Of a DNA stretch of 64,000 nucleotides, positions 12,725 to 24,967 are shown in pieces (position 1 is the first letter of the stretch; every line of letters starts with the position of its first letter). The stretch spans positions 1 to 64,000 of the forward strand of contig JAEPRB010000017.1 of assembly GCA_016758965.1 (NCBI GenBank), written 5' to 3'. Under the pieces are notes generated by a model that saw only the letters and a list, made by a program, of their open reading frames with translations, did not search any database and was not told where the DNA came from. The position numbers and the translations under genes were made by a program. This DNA is from Circinella minor. Its lineage: Eukaryota > Mucoromycota > Mucoromycetes > Mucorales > Lichtheimiaceae.

Positions 12725-13990
12725 ATGGGTAAAGCACAAAGTAAACTTACAACAGAACAGTTAGTTGACTTACAGAAACATACTTATTGTAAGTATACAA
12801 CTTTATATTTATATATTATACACGAGTATACGTAATAGATACATATGTCAACTTTTCTTTTATTCATCATATTTATATATATATATATATTATATATACA
12901 GTTGATAAGAAAGAACTTCAACAATGGTAATATTATATATATACAACTATTAAAATAGTAAATCTATTTTAAAAATAATAATAACACAATGACAACCACT
13001 GAATAATGGCAATCACTATGGCAACCACTACGTTGACGATTACATTTTTTTTTTTTTTTAGGTACAAAGGTTTTCTTAAGGATTGTCCATCAGGTCAACT
13101 TGAAAAAAATGAATTTCAAAAAATATATAAACAATTCTTCCCATTTGGTGACTCTTCTGGTTTTGCCAGTTATGTATTTAATGTTTTTGATGAAAATAAA
13201 AATGGTATAATTGATTTCAAAGAATTTATTTGTGCTTTATCAATAACAAGTCGTGGTCGTATAGATGAAAAACTTCTTTGTAAGTTTTTTTTTTTTTTTT
13301 TTGTTAGCTTAGTTATTTTACTTACATTTTGACATTTTTATTTAATAAAGTATAATATTCATGCATTATTATTATTTATTTTAGGGACATTCCAGGTAAC
13401 GAAAAAAAAAATATATATTTATATAGTGTCAACCTTTTAAATTCGATCTATAAGATCTTGTATCGAACTCCTTCTCACATCATCACAAAAAAAAAAAAAA
13501 AAAACCAGCAGAATAATAATATACTTGATAATGTGGGTGATATGTATTAACATTTTAATTTAACATATACATAGTTGTATGATATAGATAATGATGGTCG
13601 TATTGACCGTGAAGAGATGTTACGTATTGTAGAAGCCATTTATAAAATGATTGGAAGCTTTTGGCAACAGTTACCCGAAGATGAAGATACACCTGAAAAA
13701 CGTGTACAAAAGATTTTTAGTTTAATGGATTTGGTAAATATTTCAATATATCAGAACAGTATATACTACTTTCTTCTTCTTCCCCAACCCCTCCTCCGCA
13801 AAAATAATACTATATATGACATCATGTGAGAACATTTCCTAATCATAAAAATATTCCTTTGGGGAGGGTGGTCTCTATAATAATATAATAGGATCAAGAT
13901 GGTTGTTTAAGCATGACAGAATTTAAAGAAGGGTCGAAAAAGGATCCTACTGTTTTACAAGCCCTTGGTTTATATGATAGTCTTGTCTAA
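12725..13990 (+). CDS. Neuronal calcium sensor 1 / frequenin homologue, 191 aa
   Basis: Six exons: 12725-12788, 12902-12926, 13062-13279, 13385-13395, 13575-13733, 13892-13990. The total matches the family's usual 190 aa. It begins MGKAQSKL, an N-myristoylation signal as in NCS-1 and yeast Frq1. EF-hand 1 is degenerate (DCPSGQLEK, the usual Cys-Pro variant); EF2 ([13 protein letters not shown]), EF3 ([13 protein letters not shown]) and EF4 ([11 protein letters not shown]) look competent for Ca2+. The 11-nt exon encodes most of WTFQ between EF2 and EF3. Known role: Ca2+-myristoyl switch that binds and activates phosphatidylinositol 4-kinase (Pik1 in yeast) at Golgi membranes. Identity is very secure. 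Confidence 0.96.
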
Positions 13991-14828
13991 TAATTTTATT
14001 TTTACATTTAAATTAACAGTACTAGATAATATAATAAGTATATTAGTCTATAATAATATACTGTACATTATTATTAATAAATCACATATAACAGTAGAAA
14101 AAATGTAATAATGTGGAAACATTTTTTACCTCTTTGTTTTAAATACGGTTTTCCATTGTTTTTTTTTTTTTTTGTCTCTTGATTTTCATGATGTTATGTA
14201 TACGTAAAACTGACTATCGTATTGAATATTCTACAGTTATAAATTAGGAACAAGAATATATAACTAAGCATCCAGTACGTAGGTAAATTATAAAGTCTTT
14301 TCCAAAAACTGTATGTTGGGAACTGTCTTATGTACAATTATACTAGTTACATTTATAGATCCTATGATAAATTATCTACATTATACGTACTAGTTATGCT
14401 AATATTAATGTTTACTAGAAATAATAAGATTAGGGTGATTATGGTCATCCTATTAATTTTCTTGTTCTGAACGCTCAAAGTTATTATATAGTATATACAT
14501 AGGTTTATTACGAAATTTTTATGAAAAAGAGTCCATAAGGTTATGTATTATTATTCTATTTATAATTACAACGAAATTAAAAGGAAACAAGTTCTACTTG
14601 TGATATTATGTATTACTATTACAATCATTTAAAATATAATTCGTATATTTTTAATGATTGTCACCTAGTAACAAATGAATCAAATGAAAGCACTAAGCTG
14701 GAAAAAAAAAGGTTATTTTATCAAAAAAATACAATCCCAGATATTTTTTTTTTTCGCTTTTTTTTTTTATTAAAAAAATAAGCTGTCAGTATATAACTAA
14801 TCATAATAATCTGGGACACATTTTTTTA
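13991..14828. other. Intergenic between NCS-1 and chromodomain gene
   Basis: AT-rich, no gene or repeat of note. The last 130 bp contain T and A tracts leading into the chromodomain start. Confidence 0.6.
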
Positions 14829-15767
14829 ATGAATAAAATAGAAGAAGATGACGGTAGTTCTATGGGGGATGAAAATATGTTTGAAGTTGAAAAAATTCTT
14901 GCCATGAAAGAAGAATTTGGCATGAGACGATATTTGATCAAATGGAAGAATTATGACGATAGGTGAGAAAGTAAGTTGATTCTTTTTTTTTTTTCTTTTG
15001 ACTAATAACATAATTATTTTTTTATATATATAACTCATACTTTTACATATTTTAAACTTAGTTCTTTTTTTTTTGTTATTCTACGAGACGAACAGTTACC
15101 TTTTGGATAAAACAAACATTGTTTTTTTTTTTTTGGTTCTTAATACGTTATATATATATGTATTATATAGTGAAAATAGTTGGGAACCAGAAGATAATTT
15201 AAGTTGCCCTGAATTACTTGAACAATTTAAAGCAACTGTTAACAAACAACCACCTCCTCCAACATTAAGAGTTAAACTTGGATCGTTAAATTCAATTTCC
15301 AATTCTTCTTCTGCTACAAGTACTTTTTCAAGTTCGTCAAAGACTGTATTACCTCAAAAGGTATATAATTTTAACACGCATAATTTATTATCAGACGCGT
15401 AAAAAAAAAAAAAAAATAGAAATCTCTCACACATTCACATATATATATATTATTAGCGATCTTTGTCAGAAAACAGGCAAACACATCATTCAAATTCTAA
15501 ACCAGGTAATAATAATAATAATAAAAGAAATAACATATCACTTGACAGTTTTTTTTTCTCTCTTTTCTGCTTATTTACATTCATCTTTTTTGACATGTTA
15601 AATAATTAGATCAAATCCGTGAAGAATCATCATCAACGCCATCACTGGTTGATGGATCGCCAACAAAAAAAATGTCAACAGAAAAATTTAAATCAACATC
15701 GAGTCCTGTTTTACGTAAATGTTGTTTTTTTTTTCTATATATTAAATTATTTCGTTTGAATTGATAA

Positions 15768-15801
<34 letters not shown>

Positions 15802-17926
15802 TTCATTAATAGGTATTCAAAATGAACGATTACAGCAACATACCCAACGACGAGAAACGACATCCTCATCATCCATATCACCATTACCACCAACCACAAC
15901 CATGTCTTCTTCTTCTCCTTCTATATCATCATCATCATTATCTTCATCATTAGCATTGTCATCATTAAAACCTTCTTCTTTAAATTCAACAACAAAACAT
16001 AAATCAATTCCACTTGCTATAAGTCGATTACGTGATCCAAGATTAGCACGGCAAAGACAAACTAATACTACCGCTTCACCCACAACAACGACACGTTCAA
16101 TCACTTCACGACCACCACCACCCACTTCAACCACATCTACTATTTCAACTCCTACGACTCATAGCTACCCTGTCGATCCAAATAATGATTCCAAACCTAT
16201 TTCTTGGAGAGGTAATATCATTGGTAATATTGAACCTTCAGCTGATATACAAATGATTTCTGTTCCAGCCAAATGTCCAAGAAGCACTATCGTGAATGAA
16301 TTTTTACAAAGTTCTGAAAGATCAAATGGAGGACATAAAACGTTACGATTAACAGCATTTATCAAATTAAAAGTATTGGAACGATTTTTTAATGCAGCTC
16401 GTGTTTGTCTTTTGGATTTAAATCATGCAGGATCCAATCAAATTGGATATGGAAAACTTGCTCGTTTTCTTATGGTGAATGAAGTGGTAAAAAAAAAACA
16501 AAAGTCTTATTCTTATGGAGAGAAGAGATAACCTAAAAATGATAACTTATATAATTTTATATTAGGCAGGACTTGTTCATTTAAATGATCGACCTACCGA
16601 TGTTTTAGCCGTTGTGCATTGTACAGATAAATTAGCAAGTGGCTGGAAACTTGGATTTCGTTCAAATAAAACATTATTAGGCATCTTTTTAGAAGATATG
16701 CCAAAATATCCTCAATTCCCTCGTTCAACAATTGAATTGAAAGATTGGCCTTTACTTAAATCATCATCAATAAAAACATATGATTGGCAATTATTGTTAA
16801 CTAGTTTACAATTTCCTCCTCAAGTAAGGTTCTATATAATAATAATATGGATTACATGGATTTATTTATTTATATTTTTTTAATTTTTAGCTTATCAAGG
16901 TGATTCATCAAGAAACACACATGGAAATTTTTGGTACTTCATTATGGGCAAACATGCTTCAAAATGCACATAATGTATATAAAACAACAGTCAAAAGAGT
17001 TTATTCGAGAATATTATTGGTAATATTGTTTATTGAGAAAAAGAAATTAATAATTATAAGAAATGAACCCTAAATAACAATTTAAAATTGTATAATAGTT
17101 TGATCGATCGGATGATAGTATATTTAAAACAAACTTGTATAAATATAAACGATCTAACTGGAATACTACATTTTGGCAATTTGGAATATCCAATCCTTCA
17201 TTTACTATCATACCTTCACCTACTGAATCATTTCCTCGAAACTCTGGTAAAAAAAAAAAAAAAAAATGGGGAGAGAATTAGAAGTAGTTGACTGACAATT
17301 TTTTTTTTTTTTTATTAAGGTGGTTTCATAACAACGGATGCAGAAAATATTATACATAATCCTCAAATTCTTTATGAAATAGCAAATACGGTCGATACAT
17401 TAAATAGACATCCTTTAACATTATCTAAATGGCGATTTGTTTTAAAGGATGATTTATTAACACAATTAAAAACACGAACGAAAGGTGTTAAAGATGCACA
17501 AAAGTAAATAAGAAAATAATTTATTTTCTGAATGAATGATACATTTTTAACTTTTTATTATTATATAGAATTCAAGCAGCCATTGTTAATCTTTCTATTC
17601 TTTTTTCTCAAGATAAATGTGAAATAATGCGTAATTGGATGATTGATGTAAGTTTAAGGTGGAGAGAGAAAGAGAGTATGTGTATAGATGAAAAATCAAT
17701 TATTAAATTTAAATGATTATTTATTATTTAGAATACAAAATATCCTAATGAAAGTACAGCTACCGTTAAATGGGCTGAAAAGATTGTTCGAAGATATCAT
17801 GAAGAACATGAGTATTTCGTTTTGGTAGATGATATTGGTACAATGAAATCTCATTTAGGTTGTCTTGATCGTTCATCTTCACGTGATCTTTTAAATCTTT
17901 TTAGTGTACCATCACCATCAGATTAA
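14829..17926 (+). CDS. Chromodomain protein with unplaced C-terminal region, 714 aa
   Basis: Eleven exons: 14829-14962, 15171-15360, 15457-15505, 15610-15714, 15813-16486, 16566-16823, 16891-17019, 17099-17246, 17320-17503, 17569-17647, 17732-17926; total length divisible by three. Residues about 18-65 form a chromodomain (FEVEKILAMKEE, YLIKWKNYD, SWEPEDNL) with the aromatic-cage Phe, Trp and Trp in place, so it should read a methylated lysine, plausibly H3K9me. A long Ser/Thr/Pro-rich linker (about residues 80-260) follows. The C-terminal half is ordered and rich in aromatics (LKVLERFFNAARVCLLDL; EIFGTSLWANML; NWNTTFWQFGI; GGFITTDAENI; HPLTLSKWRFVL), but I do not recognise it. A Chp1-like heterochromatin adaptor is one possibility on architecture alone. 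It lies between NCS-1 and RanGAP, which says little about its role. Confidence 0.8.
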
Positions 17927-18370
17927 TTACTTGAAAATAAACGAAAATAAAAAAAAAATGGCTGGTACATCATAAACATGATAATTACCTATTTTATGAT
18001 ATGTATAAAAAAGTTTATTATCTGTTTTTAAAGATACTACATTGTAAAAAGATATACGAGTTCAAATATGTTTTTTGTTATCAATTATACAATAGTAAGT
18101 AGAATCTTTTCAGTAATAAGCAGAAAAAACCCGCCTCCATTCCTCTTCTCTCATTGGGTGGGTGGCTTTGTTTCAAAATAATTCATTGGTTCGCCTATTT
18201 TTTTTTTCAGAATTACCGTAAACGCGTTACATGTTTGTTTGAGACCACATTTTTTTTTTCTATATCCGATTTCTCTCAGATACTTCTTCCCTCTCTTTTT
18301 TTTTTACAAGACTCTTTATCCTCAACCCCATTCTTATTTCAACCCTTTCTTCCCTTATATATATATATAA
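17927..18370. other. Intergenic upstream of RanGAP
   Basis: No gene. Pyrimidine-rich with T tracts and a short TA run (about 18357-18369) directly before the RanGAP start. Confidence 0.6.
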
Positions 18371-19731
18371 ATGACTGAACCAATTAACGAATATACTCTC
18401 GAAAACAATACTGTTTTTTCCATTGTTGGAAAAGGGTTAAAATTGAATACCTCGGATGACGTTAGTGAATTCGTTAATACTATTCTTCAGATGGACCGTC
18501 TTGAAGTAATCCGTCTTAGTGGTAATACAATTGGTGTTGAAGCTGCTGAATCATTAGCTGCTGCATTAAAGACCAAGTCTACTCTTAAGGTAAGAATTAA
18601 AAAAAAAAAAAAGCGATTGGGTTTGTGTTAGGGTAGTTCGAGATATAGGAGAGAAATAAAAACATCAAAACAAATAGAGGAAATATTAAAAATATTATTA
18701 TTATTATTATTATACAGCGTGCTTTATTGTCTGATATTTTTACAGGTCGATTATTATCCGAGATTCCATTAGCTTTGAAAGCTTTATGTGATGCTTTTGA
18801 AGAAAACCCATTGATTGAACTCGATTTAAGTGACAATGCTTTTGGACCTGCTGGTGCAGAACCTTTGATTGACTTTTTATCCAACACAAAAACACTTGAA
18901 ATTTTACGATTAAATAACAATGGTCTTGGTATTGGTGGTGGTACTATGATTGCCAAATCTTTACAAGCTTGGGCTGATAAATGTAAAGCTGAAAACCGTC
19001 AATCTACTTTACATACTGTTATTTGTGGTCGTAATCGTTTGGAAGATGGAAGTGCACCTTCTATTGGATTAGCTTTTGCTGCTCATGGGACTCTTAAAGT
19101 CGTTCGTATGCCTCAAAATGGTATTCGTCCTACGGGCATTTCTCAATTAGTACATGGTCTTCGTCAATGTAAAGACTTGGAACATTTGGATTTACAAGAT
19201 AATACGTTTACTGCTAAAGGTAGTAAAGCACTTGCCAAGTCTATTTCAAGCTGGCCTGAATTACAAGTATTAAATGTGGGTGATTGTTTACTTTCCAAGA
19301 GAGGTGGTCTTGTTTTAACAGAAGCCTTGTGTCAAGGTCATGTACCCAAATTGACTCATTTGCACTTGCAATACAATGAAATTCGTGCGGATGCTATTTT
19401 AGTTTTATCTGAAGCTGTACGCACGCATTTAAAAGAATTACAACATTTGGAATTGAATGGTAATCAATTTGATCCAGAAATGCGAGAAACGCAATCATTA
19501 ATAGATGCTTTGGCTCTTTGGTCTCATGAAAATGCATTGGATGATTTGGATGATATGGAAGAAGTGGATAGTGAAGAAGAAGATGATGAAGAAGATGAAA
19601 CAGAAAGTGAAGAAGAAGATGAATTAGTTAAGAAAGCAGAAATGAATGAAAAGAAAGAACCTTTGGTACAAAGTGATGATTCTAAAGCAGAACAAGAATT
19701 AGTTTCTCAATTAGAGAAAACTCATATCTAA
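18371..19731 (+). CDS. Ran GTPase-activating protein (RanGAP/Rna1), 410 aa
   Basis: Two exons: 18371-18589 and 18718-19731. The product is a leucine-rich-repeat protein of the RNI/RanGAP type: about eleven repeats such as LEVIRLSGNTIGVEAAE, LIELDLSDNAFGPAGAEPL, LEILRLNNNGLGIGGG and LEHLDLQDNTFTAKG, then a strongly acidic tail (EEDDEEDE-type, about residues 345-380), as in fungal Rna1. The VICGRNRLEDGS segment contains the Asn-Arg region known in this family to hold the catalytic Arg finger. It stimulates GTP hydrolysis by Ran in the cytoplasm and so sets the direction of nuclear transport. Identity is very secure. Confidence 0.95.
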
Positions 19732-20391
19732 TTATAAAATATTTGTACAATCCCCCCCCCCTTTTTCTTTTCTTCCTTAACCTAAACATTTTTCCCCCAT
19801 CCCCAAAAAGAACCCTTCACTTCTTTTTCTTATCGAACACAATGATTTATATATACACTTTTTTTTTTTTTTTTTTTTAATTTTTCTTATAAGCAAACTT
19901 TTGTCTTTTTGAAAAAAAAAAAGAAACATTTCGATTTGTCACTCATACATATTTACACAACAACAAAAGAAAAAAAAAAGAAAAAAGAATATTTGCATAA
20001 TAACATTAATAATTAACAATATATATGTATCATCATCATCATCATCATCATCATCATTATTTCATAATAGTTTCTCGCTCCTTTCTTTTTCTTTTTTTTA
20101 TTCAGAGTAAGAAAATGATAAAAGTATAACTTTATTATATAAGCAAACTAGATAGTCCTTTTATATATAAATATATAAAAGAAAATGTACATAATGTTTA
20201 TATATCAACTATATAAGAATAATAAATGCGAAAATAGTGTGTGTTGGGGGGGGGTATTGTTGTGTAATACATCAAATGCAAAAGAGTGTAAAAAACATAT
20301 ATATAAGCGTGTGTGTGGTGTGAAGAAAAGTGAGGGTATGTATATATATATATATAAAAAAAAGAGCGTCATATGATTAAATACCCCTTAA
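19732..20391. other. Convergent intergenic region, RanGAP / endopolyphosphatase
   Basis: Shared 3' region of two convergent genes. Holds a C-run, T and A tracts, a (CAT)9 microsatellite at 20031-20057 and a G9 run at about 20247. No gene. Confidence 0.6.
20031..20057. repeat. (CAT)9 microsatellite
   Basis: Nine uninterrupted CAT units in non-coding DNA downstream of RanGAP. Confidence 0.96.
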
Positions 20392-22213
20392 TTAATAATT
20401 ATCATCATCATCATCGTCGTCATCGATAGGAAATGTTTCATTTTGTGTTCGAACAAACATATTTCTTGTATAAGCATTCCACATTGTATCTGATTCACCT
20501 TCAATCATATACTTTGCAAACTTAAATAAACTGGGTGTTGATAAATCTTTTAAATCATAATCACTTTCAGTTGAATATTCAAGTTCATATTCCAATGGTT
20601 TTTCTAATAAATGATCTTGTTCCCATCGAGTAATATTTGCATAATATTGATCATAACCTAATAAGGTTGGACCTTGTAATGAATCTGTGTAACGATAAAT
20701 CCGTACAGTTGGATAATAGACAGGTAAAATGGATGGGGACACATGAATAGCCACAAGATTTTGATCATCCTCTTCTCCTGGTGGCGTTTTTTGTGTATCC
20801 TTGGATACTTCAATAGATTCATACATATCTCGAAGCCAATCCACATAACGTTCAATATTTCTTGAAATATGAAAATCAACATTTTCTTCTTCTTCTTCTT
20901 TTATTTGTTGTAATAATTTTTTCTTTTTTTTTGTTGATGTCATTGTGTCTGATGATGTGGATACTATTTCATTCATAGAATGTTGACTATCATATAATAA
21001 AAAGTGATCCATATTAAGATGACCAAAGAAATGACCAGCAATAATATGATTATGATTCGAAGTAATATCTAGATATTGACGAAAACAAGAATTTCGATAA
21101 TCTCTTGGAGAAGGTGGAACATGACCGATAATAAAAACCCGTTTTTTATCTTTTTCAGCTTGTTTTAAAGTCGTATCAAACCAATCCATATGATCTCTTG
21201 CAGGACCTTCCTTGTTTTTATTACAACTTTGAACAGATTTGTTCTTTTTAATAAAATACATTGTATTTAATGAAATAATTCGTAAGTTTTTTCCGATATC
21301 TTTTGTAAAATAACCTCCTTGTAAAAAAGTATTTCTTTCATTGGATGGAATATATTCTTGCCATAAATTAACAAAAAAAGGTAAAATATCATCATGATCC
21401 ACAATACGATTATGAGGATAAATATCATTATTACCAAGACAAGGAATAATAGGGATTCCATTATCAAACGTATTTGACATCATATCTGTTACTAATCGAT
21501 TTAATGAAAGTATTTGATTTCTTTTTCTACTTTCTTTCCGATCCCAATCATGTCTAAGTCAAAAAAAAAAAAAAAAAGATGAGTCCATTGTAATTAAAAA
21601 AAAAAAGCTTAAAAAAAAAACTTTTACCTTGAATTATCACCCGTCCAAATGACAAAATCTACTTTGTCTTTCCAATTTCGTGCAACCCAATTCAAAGTTT
21701 GTTGTGCTAATTCTAAAGGTGTATCACATTTTTCAAAAGGTGCTCCAAATCGACCCGCTGGATTATGTTTTCTTTTTGTTTTAAAAAAAGGTTCTTGTTG
21801 TTGTTGTTCAATATAACGATGACAAGCCGTCTTTACTGATGTACCTTCTTTATAATTTAAATCAATCTATACATAAATAAATAATTTTTAATACCTTTCC
21901 CCAAAGAATTCCTTTTTTCTTTTATAAATAGTCATAATAAATAGATTAAATACATTACATGAAAATCTGTAATTTGTATAAAATAATGATATTTTTTATC
22001 ATTATCAAGATCATATTGAGGTTGTTTAGGATGATTAAAAGAAGAAGATGGTTTTTTAAATCTTAAACAACCTTGCCAAGGATGATGACCTCCCATCCTT
22101 CCAACTGAAGTTAAAGAATTACATTGACTAAAGTCCGCGACTTTATGAAAGAAACACCAAAAAGTGAATACTAATACACCAATAATAAGAAAATAATATG
22201 ATTTTCCTGCCAT
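20392..22213 (-). CDS. Endopolyphosphatase (Ppn1-type metallophosphoesterase), 551 aa
   Basis: Three exons on minus: 21959-22213, 21628-21866, 20392-21553. Residues about 6-24 form a signal anchor, giving the type II vacuolar topology of Ppn1. The calcineurin-like metallophosphatase motifs appear in order: ITDFH (D-x-H, split by intron 1 just after the His), WTGDNSRHD, GNNDIYPHN, IGHVPP, and AGHFFGHLNMDHF. These are the metal ligands of the family and all are present. The spacer with HRY and GAPFEKCDTPLELA is typical of endopolyphosphatases and separates it from acid sphingomyelinases. It cleaves inorganic polyphosphate internally in the vacuole. The C-terminus ends in a run of Asp (D8). Convergent with RanGAP and divergent from eL22. 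Confidence 0.92.
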
Positions 22214-22319
22214 CTAAATACAACTACACTTTTGTTGTTGTCTAAATAGTTTATATCTTTTTTTATATAAAGAAGAAGAAGAAGAAAGAAAGAAAAAAGT
22301 AAAGAAGAAGAAGTAAGAA

Positions 22320-22355
<36 letters not shown>

Positions 22356-23735
22356 AACGAAATAGAAGGGTTCAAAAAGAATTAGTTTCGGGAATGTTTG
22401 TGTTTCCCTTTTTATAATTTTCTGTTACATTTCAACTATTACGTATAATGATCGATTGAATATAAAGTTAACTCTTTCTTTTTTCAAGTGGCTTTGTTTT
22501 TCTTTTCTTTCATTTTCCGTAAAGTATTAGTATTAGTATTATAGAAACAATAACTTGTAATCATCCAGTCGTACAACCGCGTGTAAAAGAATTTGACGTT
22601 TTATTGGAAAAATATCATGCCCTTTTATTTTAAAACACGGAACAAAAAAAAAAAAAATCTATCATGCAAAAACTTTATTAGCGACTGTTTTCTTTTTAAG
22701 TTATCCAGGACAAAACTTCAATAATAATATAATAATGGAGAGAAACCTTTCCCCCCCCCATGATCTGATCCACACCATTTTTAATTATGAATGATGATGA
22801 TAATGATGATTTTTTTTTTATTTGTGTTAATTTTTTTTTTTACCATCAGTATACTTAAAAAACCTGTCGTGTAACTTACTAAAATAACTTCCTAAAACTT
22901 TTCTTACTTTATAATTATAAGAAGGGGAGTTGGGGGGGGGAGGGAGTCGCGTGATCATTCCTCTTTCATTCATTTGTTGAAAAAGATAAAAAAAGACAGT
23001 GCGCATGCATCAAATCAGCTTGTTACTTTATTTCCTCTTCCGCTTCTCTTCCGATCTTCTTCTTGTTATTATTATTATGTTTTCAACCTGTCTTACCAAA
23101 ATATTTCTTACCCCTAATAAGTAATAACAGAGAAAACCAGCTGATAACAGTTACATATATATATATTATGTAAATATATAAATTAAATAATATTACTATT
23201 TATTAATTAAGTTTCTTAAAAAAAAAAAATGCCTCATGAATTCATCATGTTACAACTCTTTTTTTTTTTTTTTTTTGGTCACAAAAAGAAGATTAAGCTT
23301 TTTTTTAATGATAGAAATGACGTATTTATCTATTTTAACATATTTATACGTATCCACTATTTCTTTTGGTTCCTGGTTCCTATGCTATGTTCTTATTCTT
23401 TTAAAAGAAACATATATGTTTATATATATATATATATATATAAATTAGATAAACTTAAATATTTAATCTTTTTAGTGAGTATATATATTTTATTTTAACC
23501 AGATAAAATCCAGTTATAATATAATGCAGAAAAAAAGATCCCACGCATTCAAAAAAAAAATTCACCCAAAAAGAAATTTTTTCATTCATTGGCTAATATT
23601 TAAAAGCAGTCATGAAAGATAAAAAAAAAATTTTTTTGCTGTTGAAACAAAAAATAATTTGTTTGAACTTGTTTTCCCATTTTTGTGTTTCGTTCTCTTT
23701 CCCTCCCTTTACATACTTTTTTTTTTTTTGTCCAA
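22214..23735. other. Divergent intergenic region, endopolyphosphatase / eL22
   Basis: About 1.5 kb between two divergent start codons, so it should hold both promoters. Visible: GAA-rich purine DNA, an A32 tract (22322-22353), G- and C-runs (about 22751 and 22930) and pyrimidine tracts before eL22. Short open frames near 23230-23500 are T-rich and not convincing. Confidence 0.55.
22322..22353. repeat. A32 homopolymer
   Basis: Thirty-two consecutive A residues, about 110 bp upstream of the endopolyphosphatase start (T tract on its coding strand). Confidence 0.95.
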
Positions 23736-24187
23736 ATGGCTCCCGTCAAGACTACCACCGTCAAGAAGTCCAAGTTCGTCATTGATTGCTCGGCTCCTGC
23801 CAATGACAAGATCTTTGATGCTGCTGCCTTTGTAAGTTTTATATAACTTATATATATATGTATATATATAGAATTGATATACTTATTATATATATATATA
23901 TATATATAAATATATTATAGGAAAAATTCCTTCATGATCGTATCAAGGTTGAAGGTCGTACCAATAACTTGGGTGAATCCGTTACTATTTCTCGTACTGC
24001 TGATAACAAGATCATTGTTGTTGCCAACATTGCTTTCTCCAAGCGTTATTTGAAATATTTGACCAAGAAGTTTTTGAAGAAGAACCAAATTCGTGATTGG
24101 TTACGTGTTATTGCTACTGATAAGCAAACCTTTGAACTTCGTTACTTCAACATTGCTAATGATGAAGCTGATGAAGATGAAGAGTAA
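23736..24187 (+). CDS. RPL22: 60S ribosomal protein eL22 (L22e), 120 aa
   Basis: Two exons, 23736-23831 and 23921-24187. The start [20 protein letters not shown], the block [37 protein letters not shown] and the acidic end (DEADEDEE) are the full eL22 pattern, and the length is normal. It is an RNA-binding component of the large ribosomal subunit. The reading frame is unusually rich in C- and G-ending codons (GTC, AAG, ACC, TCC) compared with its neighbours, fitting translational selection in a highly expressed gene. A pyrimidine-rich leader precedes the start codon. Confidence 0.97.
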
Positions 24188-24967
24188 AAAACTCTTTATT
24201 ATTATTATTTTTTTAAAAAAAAAATATGTATAAATAATAAAAAAACAAAAATGGCCAGAAAAGAAATGGGTGAGACGAGAACGAACCCGCCGGGCAAATT
24301 TTTTTCAAAAAAAAAAGTTTTTTTTTTTTTTTTTGTTATAACATGCTCGCAAATCACAATCTCTGTGGATTATATTATATACATCACCAAGACAACCCAA
24401 AAAGAGAAAAACGCGAAAACGATGCTTAACAACAAAAAGCGATTTAAAGAATATGAGTTGTGTTTTTATAAGGTTTTATTTTTGCAAGGTGCATAGTTGA
24501 TTTATAAATTGGTTACACATTCAATGAAAAAAAAAAGGGGGAGGGATGAAGATTTTATACTTGTACATAAAAAGATCAAACAACAGTCAAATGAAATCAT
24601 ATATCAAATATTTTTTTTTAATATGGACAACACTCACACGTACAAACACACATTCAGGGGGGAGGGTAATAATATATAGTAAAGAGAGAATAATAATTTA
24701 GGGGCCTTTTTAAAGTAAGTTATTTCTCTTTTTTTTTTTTCTTTTTTTCTTTTCATTCTTTTCATTCTTTTTTATTATTTTTATCAATAAAAAAAAACAA
24801 ATCGATTTATCAAATCAAATAAACTTGTACGTATCACAATAGTAGTGATGATAATGATAATAATGACAGTGATAGTAATGATTTAGATATTTTTATAATA
24901 TATACAGCTTTCTTTCTACTTGAATTCCCACTTTTTTTTTAAAAAAAATAAATAAATAAATTAATAC
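24188..24967. other. Intergenic between eL22 and small membrane protein
   Basis: No gene recognised. Open frames at 24251-24679 are composed of A-rich codons and T tracts without protein character. Confidence 0.55.
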
